Positions 8,833 to 16,613 of a DNA stretch of 43,871 nucleotides are shown here, piece by piece. The stretch covers positions 1 to 43,871 of IMG/VR virus record IMGVR_UViG_3300048062_000108. The stretch is one strand, 5' to 3'. The stretch comes from a virus. The stretch's first letter is position 1; every line of letters begins with the position of its first letter. Position numbers and translations under genes: made by a program. Under the pieces are notes generated by a model. That model had not been told where the DNA came from. It made no database searches and saw only the letters and a list, made by a program, of their open reading frames with translations.

Positions 8833-9152
8833 ATAATCCTCAAAAGAATGTTATACAGTATTATCGTTACAGATAAACCGGCTATAACACTACACCAAAA
8901 TCCTATCTTTGTAACTAGTAACCCAAATATAACAAAAAATACAAGACTTGTCAAGACAAAATATGTAGTTTCGAAACTAAACTTCGCAAATGCTTCTGCA
9001 TCAATGCCTGAATACCACATAAAAATCATTGCAAGAAAGGCAGTAAATGGTATACCCATTAGAAAAGCCGCCATTGTGACACTTCGTTGTGCCATCATAC
9101 TAACTGTTGCTATTACTATTCCTGATATTAATGCTTTTAAAAAGAATTCCAT
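8829..9152 (-). CDS. Small integral membrane protein, DUF3147-like
   Basis: 107 residues, nearly all hydrophobic, with four probable membrane segments (about 3-20, 27-47, 62-82, 84-106). The pattern MEFFLKALISGIVIATVS, then QRS-T--AFLMGIPFTAFLAMIFMW, matches the DUF3147 family of small membrane proteins of unknown function as I recall it. It overlaps the radical SAM gene by 16 bases and the dNMP kinase gene by 4, so the three are translated together. An AGGAG sits about 11 bases before the ATG. It presumably inserts in the host inner membrane. Whether it has a transport, holin-like or exclusion role cannot be told from the sequence. Confidence 0.75.
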   Translation of the reverse strand: MEFFLKALISGIVIATVSMMAQRSVTMAAFLMGIPFTAFLAMIFMWYSGIDAEAFAKFSFETTYFVLTSLVFFVIFGLLVTKIGFWCSVIAGLSVTIILYNILLRII

Positions 9153-10267
9153 AAATCTAACACTCCTAACTTTTCTATCATAGTATTTACTCTAATATCA
9201 TTTTCTTTTTCTTTGTCTATAATTTGTTTGAGTGTATATGAATGTTTTGTGTCTTGATTTATAAAATCTAATAGATAATTTAATTGCTCTTGTCCGTCAA
9301 ACTCTGATTTTAGTAAATGTGTTAGTTTTTCTTTTGTGTTTTTATCTAAATTTTTTAATGACATATGTTCTGGATAATCTAATAAATCAAATACAGGCAT
9401 CTTATTAAACTTTTGAAATGAATACTCTAGTACATCTTTCATTAAATGAATATTAAAGACATTTACTACTGTATGCATACCCAACTTAACATTATCAGTT
9501 TTATGCTCTATAAAATGATTTATGGTGTTCTCAATAGTATTCCATTTGTGTGGGGGTCTAAGTATTTCGTTTGCTTCACCAATAGCATCAATACTGAATA
9601 TGACTTCTACTTCTTTTAGTTTTGCCCATGATTCAAATATCTCTTGTTTTGGTATTATAGTTCCATTAGTATTATAAAACAATCTGACATTTTTTGGATT
9701 ATCTGATTTATTTACAATCTGTGTCAAAAAGTCCGCATGTTTCTTATCTAATAAAGGCTCACCGCCTACAAACTTAACAAAGTCTAATTTAGATAAATTA
9801 GCATCATAATATTTTAAATCAAATGAATCTACAGAAACATCAACTGGCATTCCTGGGTTCTTTATTAATTTCCATTTACTACTGAAAGTATCATTGCACA
9901 TTCTACATGATAAATTACAATGAGTAGACAAGGCAGTTTCTATATATCTTAATTCTGGTTTGTTTCCTATAAACTTATCGTATTGTTTGAATTGTTGTCT
10001 AAAAGACTCAACACCATTGTCCTCTGCACGCCAACATTTATCACACATTGAAAGTTTTTCACCTTTCAACATCTTATCTCTTATGTCATTAAAAAATTTA
10101 GAATTGAATGCATTGTGTAACCCATCTGATAACTTGGGTGCTTCATTAATGTTTGGGATATTATTTTCTTCCACGAAACAACAAGGAAGCACGGTGCCAT
10201 CTACCTTAAGCCTCGTATGAGACCATAGCAATGAACAAGCAGTGTTGGGTAAATTATCCAATGACAA
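9137..10267 (-). CDS. Radical SAM enzyme with N-terminal SPASM/twitch-like cluster
   Basis: 376 residues. The radical SAM signature CxxxCxxC is C117-NLS-C121-RM-C124 and is followed by FVGGEPLL (GGEP 168-171), the SAM-binding turn. Upstream, C11, C29-C30 (GTVLPCC) and C75-DK-C78 form an auxiliary Fe-S cluster motif of the SPASM/twitch type, placed before the core rather than after it. The enzyme should cleave S-adenosylmethionine to start radical chemistry. SPASM relatives often modify peptides, but the substrate here is unknown. The start is a TTG at 10267 (or TTG at 10261) overlapping the gp13 stop by 14 bases, and no ATG is available before the first Cys. Translation is therefore probably coupled to gp13. 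Confidence 0.87.
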   Translation of the reverse strand: MSLDNLPNTACSLLWSHTRLKVDGTVLPCCFVEENNIPNINEAPKLSDGLHNAFNSKFFNDIRDKMLKGEKLSMCDKCWRAEDNGVESFRQQFKQYDKFIGNKPELRYIETALSTHCNLSCRMCNDTFSSKWKLIKNPGMPVDVSVDSFDLKYYDANLSKLDFVKFVGGEPLLDKKHADFLTQIVNKSDNPKNVRLFYNTNGTIIPKQEIFESWAKLKEVEVIFSIDAIGEANEILRPPHKWNTIENTINHFIEHKTDNVKLGMHTVVNVFNIHLMKDVLEYSFQKFNKMPVFDLLDYPEHMSLKNLDKNTKEKLTHLLKSEFDGQEQLNYLLDFINQDTKHSYTLKQIIDKEKENDIRVNTMIEKLGVLDLWNSF

Positions 10268-11003
10268 ACCCTAGAGGAGCAGATCCATCAGTGTATGTCT
10301 GTAAGTCAGTTTCTAGTTTATCAAGAAGTACATCTGCTTCTTGTTTCATTGCATCACCGTTTAGTGTGACACCGCCTTGGGCGCCCGGTAATGAACCAAA
10401 CTTACTTCTTGCTTCACCTAGCATTTTCTTACAATACGCAAGTGTATAATCTCTCATCCAAGATTTTAAATAAGGGTCTTTGATTAGTTCGTCTTCTGGA
10501 CGTTCTAAATGAACATGTAATAAAACCATTTCGTCTGCCCTCATTCTACGTAATAATTTTATTTTTTTAGTTGTTGGATTCCAAATGAATTGTATGTCTG
10601 TTGCCGCAACTTTATTTAATGATTCACGATATTGAGCAAATGCATCAAACGTGGCTATACCACCAATATGATTATTCAAAAAGAAATATGAATTAGCATA
10701 TGCTAGTTCGAATGGGTCCATATCGACACCACCCGAAATACCATGACCAAAAGAACGATGCCATACTTGTTTGACTTCCATAATTTCTTTTGGAAGTGTG
10801 TATTCATCTACATCTCTTTTTAACTCTATTGAGTAAAAATCTTCTTCAACTGCATTTTCGGATCTTTGTTGTATTTTTGATATGGCAACTTCTACTGCCA
10901 AATCATAATGATCCGGATCCAATTCAATATCAACCATCCCATCGCCTAATAATAGACGAACCTCTTTGATTAAATCGTTTCTAACTTTGCTATTCTTTGG
11001 CAT
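10254..11003 (-). CDS. 13: Neck protein (T4 gp13-like)
   Basis: 249 residues. The C-terminal block EARSKFGSLPGAQGGVTLNGDAMKQEA followed by a T-DGSAPLGFVIG ending is, as I recall, the signature of neck gp13 in marine T4-like phages. N-terminal segments (LIKEVRLLLGDGMVDIELDPDHYDLAVEVAISKIQQRS and YTLPKEIMEVKQVW) fit a head-tail connector of the gp6/gp13 adaptor type. In T4, gp13 forms the neck with gp14 after packaging and closes the filled head. It has a GGAGATAATCA ribosome site and a late promoter at 11024-11031. It is a little shorter than T4 gp13 (309 residues). Confidence 0.85.
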   Translation of the reverse strand: MPKNSKVRNDLIKEVRLLLGDGMVDIELDPDHYDLAVEVAISKIQQRSENAVEEDFYSIELKRDVDEYTLPKEIMEVKQVWHRSFGHGISGGVDMDPFELAYANSYFFLNNHIGGIATFDAFAQYRESLNKVAATDIQFIWNPTTKKIKLLRRMRADEMVLLHVHLERPEDELIKDPYLKSWMRDYTLAYCKKMLGEARSKFGSLPGAQGGVTLNGDAMKQEADVLLDKLETDLQTYTDGSAPLGFVIG

Positions 11004-11023
11004 TGATTATCTCCAATATAATG

Positions 11024-11031
11024 TATTTATC
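11024..11031 (-). promoter_or_regulatory. Late promoter element GATAAATA for gp13
   Basis: Leftward GATAAATAC about 20 bases before the gp13 start and just past the terminator of the preceding gene. It would also drive the radical SAM, DUF3147 and dNMP kinase genes. Confidence 0.65.
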
Positions 11032-11052
11032 ATTTTTGTAATTGGAGCCATT

Positions 11053-11083
11053 AAAAAACCCACCAATAATAGTGGGTTTTAAA
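11053..11083 (-). terminator. Intrinsic terminator
   Basis: Stem AAAACCCAC / GTGGGTTTT (11055-11080) with an 8-base loop and six T residues on the leftward transcript. It follows the stop at 11106. Confidence 0.85.
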
Positions 11084-11105
11084 ATTTTAGATTTTTAACT
11101 AATTA

Positions 11106-11591
11106 TTAAGCTATTACAAATCCACGTTCTTCTGGAAGGTCTTCCATAATCGCTTTTTCTTTAGCTTGTGCATATGTAAAATAGTTACCCTGTTGTGATT
11201 GTACTTCTGCATCATTGCCATTATCTGCATCTGCAATATCATAAGGAACATCAGTGTATGTTTCATAAGGGTATGTAATACCGTGTTTGTCGTTAAGCCA
11301 TTGTCTAAATTCAGCCGTATATGCTTCGTAATTTGCAAAATGTCTTGCATTGATGAACTGAACGCATGTTGCACATCTATTAGCATCTGATGGATGCCAA
11401 CCGTAATGTTTAGCAGTTCCAAAAATAAAGTCATTTAATGCTCTAGCATACTTTGTCCCAACTTCATCTTTATATTCTTCTGTTAAGTCATGCATGATAG
11501 CAATCGCATCCCTGCCTGGGCGTGCATCTTTTACTGCATCAGGTATATTGATTTCAAGATAATAGTATCTTTTTTTGTTAACTTGTGCCAT
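11106..11591 (-). CDS. Hypothetical late protein, 161 residues
   Basis: Soluble mixed alpha/beta protein beginning MAQVNKKRYYYLEINIPD. It contains a CATC pair (residues about 79-82) within a segment HPSDANRCATCVQFINARHF, which could bind metal or form a disulfide. The second half is acidic and Tyr/Asn/Gln-rich. It has GGGAGAG before the ATG, a late promoter at 11649-11656 and a terminator after the stop, so it is a single-gene late transcript. That isolation suggests a protein needed in its own dosage, possibly a virion decoration. I do not recognise the family. Confidence 0.75.
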   Translation of the reverse strand: MAQVNKKRYYYLEINIPDAVKDARPGRDAIAIMHDLTEEYKDEVGTKYARALNDFIFGTAKHYGWHPSDANRCATCVQFINARHFANYEAYTAEFRQWLNDKHGITYPYETYTDVPYDIADADNGNDAEVQSQQGNYFTYAQAKEKAIMEDLPEERGFVIA

Positions 11592-11648
11592 TTATCTCTC
11601 CCGGGATAATAATTTACTAATTATGATACTCGTCAGTATCTACAGTTA

Positions 11649-11656
11649 TATTTATC
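11649..11656 (-). promoter_or_regulatory. Late promoter element GATAAATA
   Basis: Leftward GATAAATATAAC about 58 bases before the start at 11591, overlapping the stop of the upstream 424-residue gene. Confidence 0.6.
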
Positions 11657-12929
11657 AAAAAACCTTGAGAAGTAATGTATGTTCGTTAATTCTGCCATTC
11701 ATCTTAGTTTCGACAGATTTGATGGCATTGAACTCTTTATTTAATGAGCGTTTTGTTATCTTTTTGAAGATAGCCAGTTGTTCTTGTGGCTTTCTAAGTG
11801 TTTTTTGAATGCTCTCGCTTTCTTTAAAACGTATCATTGTAGTGCCTTTGACACTTAAACCAGACCCTTCTCGTCCTAGTCCCATAGGATCAATATTACT
11901 TGCATGATATACGCCTATCTTACGTGTTTTTGTGTTATAGACAACCGCAATGCTGGCACCTACAAGTTCTACTGGATTAATACTTACTGAGCCTGTTTCT
12001 GTATGTTCTTTACAGAACTTCATTTTAGATACAACTTTTTCTGCACTAATTGGTTTGCGTTTACGAGGCTTTCGGTCAAATTTTGCATTAGCAATAATCA
12101 TATCACATGCCTGTACAATGCTTTTATACATTTCATACATTGCTTTGATTTCGGACTTCTGTAAATATGCATAGCCTTCAATTAACTGATTGTGCCAATC
12201 AAGTTCTTTTTCTGTCATATTTTTTGTTGAAGGTGGATTAATAAGTTCATCATATTCTTTATAACACCCTTCATATAACTCTTTGATTATCTTGGCATGA
12301 TTTGCTTTTGCTTGTACTTTACGCAATAGACTCAATGGTTTAAAACTCTTTAAAGCACCATTAGTCATTTCAAAATCATTGATAAAATCATCAATTTCAT
12401 TAGTCATAGAAAATGCTTTTGCACGTAGTAATTCTTGGATACTAGGACGATAACGATTATTTTTCTTTAATTCTTCTTTTTCTTTTTCTTCTTTTTCTGC
12501 AACTTTATCCTTGCCTGTTTCTATTGCATTGCTTATACGTGTTTTAATAAAATCAGTTACAGGTGTTATATGACCGGTTGTGCCAGCAAGAGTTTGCCAA
12601 TAATCATCTTCTTTCTGATTATAATCTGGCATGCCATCTAATAATAATTTGCAAGAAATTGCTCCAGTTACACTTACTTCATAATCAGGTGCGGCTTTTA
12701 CAGAACGAATATCTTCATTTGTATAACCATTCTTTTCCATCCATTGTGTTGCAAAAGGATATAAATCTGCCGGTTTGTAATTTTGATAATAAAATTCTCT
12801 AGCCCAAATAACATGCCTATGAAACTTTTCACCAGACCACTCTTCCCAGTTATCCCATTTTGGTGACTCAAGTTTTGCTCCGCGCCGTGGTGCCGCTCTT
12901 GTAGTCTTTTTTCTTTTTGATAAACCCAT
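11655..12929 (-). CDS. Unknown 424-residue protein with basic N-terminus
   Basis: The N-terminus is strongly basic (MGLSKRKKTTRAAPRRGAK). Next comes an aromatic-rich domain (WDNWEEWSGEKFHRHVIWAREFYYQNYKPADLYPFATQWM), then a charged helical region around residues 140-155 (KDKVAEKEEKEKEELKK) and long helices to about 300. The C-terminal domain has VELVGASIAVVYNTKTRKIGVYHASNIDPMG and KGTTMIRFKESESI. It resembles unnamed conserved proteins I associate with T4-like marine phages. It is not the large terminase: there is no Walker A. The basic arm suggests nucleic-acid binding. AGGAG precedes the ATG, and a sigma70-like promoter (12974-13002) rather than a late element lies upstream. Confidence 0.75.
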   Translation of the reverse strand: MGLSKRKKTTRAAPRRGAKLESPKWDNWEEWSGEKFHRHVIWAREFYYQNYKPADLYPFATQWMEKNGYTNEDIRSVKAAPDYEVSVTGAISCKLLLDGMPDYNQKEDDYWQTLAGTTGHITPVTDFIKTRISNAIETGKDKVAEKEEKEKEELKKNNRYRPSIQELLRAKAFSMTNEIDDFINDFEMTNGALKSFKPLSLLRKVQAKANHAKIIKELYEGCYKEYDELINPPSTKNMTEKELDWHNQLIEGYAYLQKSEIKAMYEMYKSIVQACDMIIANAKFDRKPRKRKPISAEKVVSKMKFCKEHTETGSVSINPVELVGASIAVVYNTKTRKIGVYHASNIDPMGLGREGSGLSVKGTTMIRFKESESIQKTLRKPQEQLAIFKKITKRSLNKEFNAIKSVETKMNGRINEHTLLLKVF

Positions 12930-12973
12930 CGGGAACTCCTATAAATAATTTCGAATCAGCTTTATTAATTTCT

Positions 12974-13002
12974 ATTTAACTACAAAACGCATTTTTTGTC
13001 AA
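12974..13002 (-). promoter_or_regulatory. Sigma70-like promoter for the 424-residue gene
   Basis: Leftward TTGACA (13002-12997), 17-base spacer, TTAAAT (12979-12974). The -35 is perfect and the -10 matches 4 of 6. It overlaps the end of the PhyH gene and would give a leader of about 38 bases. Confidence 0.5.
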
Positions 13003-13694
13003 GTTTTAACCTTATCCGTGTTATTATCTAACAAAATGGCATCTTTTAGTACATCTTTGCGTAGTGCATTTATCAGTAACGCACTTCTATATAAATTAGA
13101 ATTATTAGGCATTGTACTATGTAATGTTCGACCGTCGTACATCAATACATCGCCTGCTTTTGCTAAAAACTGATGCCCTTCGTTGACCAATCTATCATTA
13201 TAGTGTTCTTGGTTGTCTTCAATATCTTTATAATATATTTTTTCTAAGTGTGAACCGGGAAGATATGCAGTCCCACCATTTTCTAAAGTAAAATCATTAA
13301 GAGGTATAATTATCTGTACGCCTAATGTATCGTCTATTCTAGCGTACTTTTCGAATCGGTAGGGTGTATCTACGTGTGCATAGATTTTGCTTGATTTAGG
13401 TGCTGTAGTGATACAATCAACTGCATGAATATCCCAATCACTAGATTTAAATATCGAATCTATATATTTTTTTAATGGTAAAACTACCGGTAGCCACATT
13501 TCTTTAGGAGGTGATGTAGTCCACCAAACATCATATGTTCGTTTTCCGTCGTGTTCATTATAGTAAATTCCGTCTGAACCATTGCCTCTATGAGCATTTT
13601 TAGGGTTCATTGCCCATAATCTGAACTGTTCTACTGCAATTCCTGGTAAATACCCACGTACAATCGTATATCCGTCATTGTTTGGTAGTTCCAT
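12999..13694 (-). CDS. PhyH-type Fe(II)/2-oxoglutarate dioxygenase
   Basis: 231 residues. The metal-binding facial triad is visible as H107-V-D109 and H192, with R203 placed to bind the 2-oxoglutarate carboxylate. Between them, GVQIIIPLNDFTLENGGTAYLPGSH (125-149) is the characteristic PhyH double-stranded beta-helix block. The family uses Fe(II), O2 and 2-oxoglutarate to hydroxylate small molecules, lipids or proteins. The substrate cannot be deduced here. It has a strong AAGGAGTAATAG ribosome site and its own sigma70-type promoter (13719-13747), implying earlier expression than the surrounding virion genes. Related oxygenases are common auxiliary genes in marine T4-like phages. Confidence 0.85.
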   Translation of the reverse strand: MELPNNDGYTIVRGYLPGIAVEQFRLWAMNPKNAHRGNGSDGIYYNEHDGKRTYDVWWTTSPPKEMWLPVVLPLKKYIDSIFKSSDWDIHAVDCITTAPKSSKIYAHVDTPYRFEKYARIDDTLGVQIIIPLNDFTLENGGTAYLPGSHLEKIYYKDIEDNQEHYNDRLVNEGHQFLAKAGDVLMYDGRTLHSTMPNNSNLYRSALLINALRKDVLKDAILLDNNTDKVKT

Positions 13695-13718
13695 CTATTA
13701 CTCCTTCATGATAACTTC

Positions 13719-13747
13719 ATTATATGATAAATACACATAGAAGTCAA
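13719..13747 (-). promoter_or_regulatory. Sigma70 promoter for the PhyH gene
   Basis: Leftward TTGACT (13747-13742), 17-base spacer, perfect TATAAT (13724-13719). It lies about 25 bases before the PhyH start, and a rightward late element sits inside its spacer. Confidence 0.72.
13726..13733 (+). promoter_or_regulatory. Late promoter element GATAAATA for gp14/gp15
   Basis: Rightward GATAAATAC, 25 bases before the gp14 start. It is embedded in the spacer of the leftward sigma70 promoter on the other strand. Confidence 0.68.
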
Positions 13748-13757
13748 GGAAAAAGAT

Positions 13758-14753
13758 ATGCCAAGATTAAGTTTATGGAATCCTCGTAAGGGAAATGATT
13801 ATAAGTTTATAGATAAATCAGTTAAGGCCCACTTTGAACATGGTGGTACTTCACTGCTTATCCATAAATATTTGGGGTCACAAGATACAACTGATCCCAA
13901 CTATGATCCTACTAAGCCAGCAATACAAGATTTGCTATTCATGGAGAATCGTGATAGAAAATATGACGATAACATCTATGACTTGCGTGGTGTTTATACA
14001 GTTACAGACCAAGATATGGACTTGTCTCAGTTTGGTATGTTCTTAGGGAACGACCAAATAATTTTTACACTACATCTAAATGATATGGTAGAAAAGATGG
14101 GAAGAAAATTAATGACTGGTGATGTAATTGAGTTACCTCATATGAGGGACGACTTATTACTTGACGAGGATGCTCCTGCTGTAAATCAGTATTGGGTGGT
14201 ACAAGATGCATCAAAGGCCGCAGAAGGCTTTGATCCAGGTTGGTGGCCACATATCTGGCGTGTTCGTTGTAAACAATTACAAGACACACAAGAGTATTCA
14301 GATATTCTTGGAACAGGTGAAGAAGCAGATGATTTAAAAAACATCTTGTCTACTTACAATAAAGAACTTCAAATCAATGATGCAATCGTTGAAGAGGCTC
14401 AAGAAAATGTTCCTGGAAAGTATTGGGATTATAGAACAAATAATCTTCAATATGCACAAGAAGGACAGCATCCAAAAGATATAGACATGGCGACAGTTGC
14501 CAGTGGTAGACAATTTCCAAATGAACCAGCAGAGAACACATACTTCTTACGTACTGATTACAAACCTGCAAGATTATTCCAATACAGAGATGATAAATGG
14601 TACAAAGTTGAAGATAGTGACGGTGGTTGGGAAGTTGGACATCACTTGCATCATCAATTTATTAATAATGATGGTGTCGTTAAACTTGAAGATGGTACAA
14701 CAATCACTGGTAAGGTAAATTTATCAAAAGCAGTGAAACCAAAGGTAGATTAA
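13758..14753 (+). CDS. 14: Neck protein (T4 gp14-like)
   Basis: 331 residues (T4 gp14: 256). The opening MPRLSLWNPRKGNDYKFIDK and HKYLGS, then FGMFLGNDQIIFTLHLNDMVEKMGRKLMTGDVIELPHMRDD and NQYWVVQDASKAAEGFDPGWWPHIWRVRCKQLQD, match the neck gp14 pattern in marine T4-like phages. In T4, gp14 forms a ring with gp13 joining head to tail. The distal 100 residues are an extension containing YFLRTDYKPARLFQYRDDKW, a Trp-bearing motif related to the sheath decorations, and His-rich HHLHHQF. A 1-base gap to gp15 and a shared late promoter make them one unit. Confidence 0.85.
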   Translation: MPRLSLWNPRKGNDYKFIDKSVKAHFEHGGTSLLIHKYLGSQDTTDPNYDPTKPAIQDLLFMENRDRKYDDNIYDLRGVYTVTDQDMDLSQFGMFLGNDQIIFTLHLNDMVEKMGRKLMTGDVIELPHMRDDLLLDEDAPAVNQYWVVQDASKAAEGFDPGWWPHIWRVRCKQLQDTQEYSDILGTGEEADDLKNILSTYNKELQINDAIVEEAQENVPGKYWDYRTNNLQYAQEGQHPKDIDMATVASGRQFPNEPAENTYFLRTDYKPARLFQYRDDKWYKVEDSDGGWEVGHHLHHQFINNDGVVKLEDGTTITGKVNLSKAVKPKVD

Positions 14754-14754
14754 T

Positions 14755-16134
14755 ATGGCGCAGGTAAAACAATCCCATTTTTATGATGAACAAATAAGAA
14801 GATATATTCTACAATTTATTAGAATATTCAGTGGGTTCAGTGTAAAAACAGGAAAGAAAATGAATGATGGTACAACTGATTATTATATTCGTGTGCCAGC
14901 AAGATATGGTGATATATCAAGAATGGCCGCTACTATCATGAAAGGCAATTCTGAGAATATTGTTAATTCTGCTCCATTTATAGGTTGTTGGATACAAAGT
15001 TTGCAACCAGATAGAGCAAGAGTACAAGAACCGTTCTTTAATGATGCTGTAGCAGTCACAGAAAGAAAATTTGATGAAACTACACAAGAATATGTTGATG
15101 AACCAGGTAATAGATTTAATGTAAGAAGACTTATGCCTGTTCCTTATCTGTTAAACATGCAAGTTGATGTTTGGACTAGTAATACAGACCAGAAATTACA
15201 ATTAATGGAACAAATATTAGTTTTATTTAATCCAGCATTAGAGATACAACACAATGATAATCCTGTTGATTGGACTACGATTACTACTGTAGAACTAACA
15301 GATATTCAATGGTCAAGTAGAGGTATTCCTGCAGGTATTGAAGACCAAATAGATATTGCTACTATGTTCTTTCAAATACCTATTTGGATTAATCCTCCAG
15401 CACAAGTTACTAGACAAAATGTAATTAGAAACATTATACATAACATATATAATTATACTGACTTAGACACATTAGATTATGATCCTGATGCTTTTGAATT
15501 CTTTAGTGATTTACAAAAACAATCAAGTGTAATTGTTACACCTGAAAACTTTTCACTAAAGATTACAGAAAACAACGGAAACTATTTATGTCAACCACTA
15601 AGAAGTGGTAATTATGAAGACGGTATAAAATGGGAAGATGTTTTAAAATATTATGGAAATTTAGATGATGGCATATCAAGACTTAGACTAAAATATCACG
15701 GTAGACTTGATGACCTTAATGCAGATGTTATAGGTACATTAAGTTCTACTACTAATCCTGAGTTCCTATCGTTCACTGTAGATAAAGATACGTTGCCTAC
15801 AAACACCGTAACCGCAGTAGACAGAGTGATAGATGCCGATAAGGCAAAACCAGGCTTCAACGGTATTCCACAACCAGCAGTAGGTCAAAGATATCTTTCT
15901 CTTACATCCGCTACTTCTAGTAGTGTATGGGGATTAGATATTGATATGAATGATATTATTGAATATAACGGTACAGCATGGGTTAAATCATTTGACGCAA
16001 GTTCATATGATTTACGTGCTTATGTATCAAATACATTTACTGGTCAACAATTCAAATTTGAAGAAGGTGAATGGTCAGATACATTCCAAGGAATATACGA
16101 TGCAGGCTATTGGAGACTAGAACTCATACAGTAA
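14755..16134 (+). CDS. 15: Tail sheath stabilizer/terminator (T4 gp15-like)
   Basis: 459 residues (T4 gp15: 272). The first 230 residues carry the gp15 pattern: HFYDEQIRRYILQFIRIFSGFSVKTG, YYIRVPARYGD-SRMAATIM, LLNMQVDVWTSNTDQKLQLMEQILVLFNP, TITTVELTDIQWSS and IDIATMFFQIPIWINPP. gp15 caps the completed tail tube and sheath and provides the surface that docks to the neck. The remaining 230 residues form an extension ending in IIEYNGTAWVKSF and QQFKFEEGEW-D-FQGIYDAGYWRL, again a Trp-bearing decoration type. The stop is followed by the Nudix gene after 14 bases. Confidence 0.85.
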   Translation: MAQVKQSHFYDEQIRRYILQFIRIFSGFSVKTGKKMNDGTTDYYIRVPARYGDISRMAATIMKGNSENIVNSAPFIGCWIQSLQPDRARVQEPFFNDAVAVTERKFDETTQEYVDEPGNRFNVRRLMPVPYLLNMQVDVWTSNTDQKLQLMEQILVLFNPALEIQHNDNPVDWTTITTVELTDIQWSSRGIPAGIEDQIDIATMFFQIPIWINPPAQVTRQNVIRNIIHNIYNYTDLDTLDYDPDAFEFFSDLQKQSSVIVTPENFSLKITENNGNYLCQPLRSGNYEDGIKWEDVLKYYGNLDDGISRLRLKYHGRLDDLNADVIGTLSSTTNPEFLSFTVDKDTLPTNTVTAVDRVIDADKAKPGFNGIPQPAVGQRYLSLTSATSSSVWGLDIDMNDIIEYNGTAWVKSFDASSYDLRAYVSNTFTGQQFKFEEGEWSDTFQGIYDAGYWRLELIQ

Positions 16135-16148
16135 AGAAAGTTTGAGAA

Positions 16149-16574
16149 ATGATTAAAGCCGCAGGCGCATGTATAATTGCCAAAGACACAAAAAGAATAA
16201 TACTTCAACAAAGAGATAAATTTGGCTCTCACCCTAGAAATTGGGGATTTTGGGGAGGCAAAATTGAAGAAAACGAAAATATTTCTCAAGGATTATTGAG
16301 AGAAGTTTGTGAAGAATTAAATCTTAACATCAAAAAAGATGTGATTAAGATTTATCCATTAGACCAATACCATTCCAGAAACAAAGACTTTAGTTATTAC
16401 TCATTTGTTATTGTAGTTAAGAAAGAATTCATTCCTAAACTAAATCATGAGAGTGGTGGTTATGCTTGGATAGAGCATGAATATTTTCCGAAACCATTAC
16501 ACCCAGGCACTCGCCGAACACTATTCAAAAAGAACAAATTAAAAGTTATTAGAGATATTATATCGTCATTATAA
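16149..16574 (+). CDS. Nudix hydrolase
   Basis: 141 residues. The Nudix box is G37-x5-E43-x7-R51-E52-V-C-E55-E56-L, with only the last Gly replaced by Asn58. The Glu residues bind the Mg2+ that activates water for pyrophosphate cleavage of a nucleoside diphosphate linked to another group. N-terminal AAGACIIAKDTKRIILQQR is the normal first beta-sheet. It sits within the rightward neck/tail operon and would be co-expressed late. Phage Nudix enzymes may sanitise the nucleotide pool or act on ADP-ribose, NAD or dinucleotide signals. The sequence does not tell which. Confidence 0.9.
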   Translation: MIKAAGACIIAKDTKRIILQQRDKFGSHPRNWGFWGGKIEENENISQGLLREVCEELNLNIKKDVIKIYPLDQYHSRNKDFSYYSFVIVVKKEFIPKLNHESGGYAWIEHEYFPKPLHPGTRRTLFKKNKLKVIRDIISSL

Positions 16575-16589
16575 TTAGTCTCCAAAAAT

Positions 16590-16597
16590 AGTAAATA
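16590..16597 (+). promoter_or_regulatory. Late promoter-like element AGTAAATA
   Basis: Rightward AGTAAATAC, 17 bases before the GTG start at 16614. It differs from the common GATAAATAC form at two positions. Confidence 0.4.
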
Positions 16598-16613
16598 CAG
16601 TAGGGAGACACGT

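Noticed and set aside
11655-12929. Large terminase gp17
   Set aside because: No Walker A, Walker B or nuclease motifs, and the length is too short.
12941-12948. Rightward TATAAATA matching the T4 late consensus
   Set aside because: It points into the leftward PhyH gene and no rightward gene follows for 800 bases. It overlaps the leader of a leftward gene and is probably chance in AT-rich DNA.
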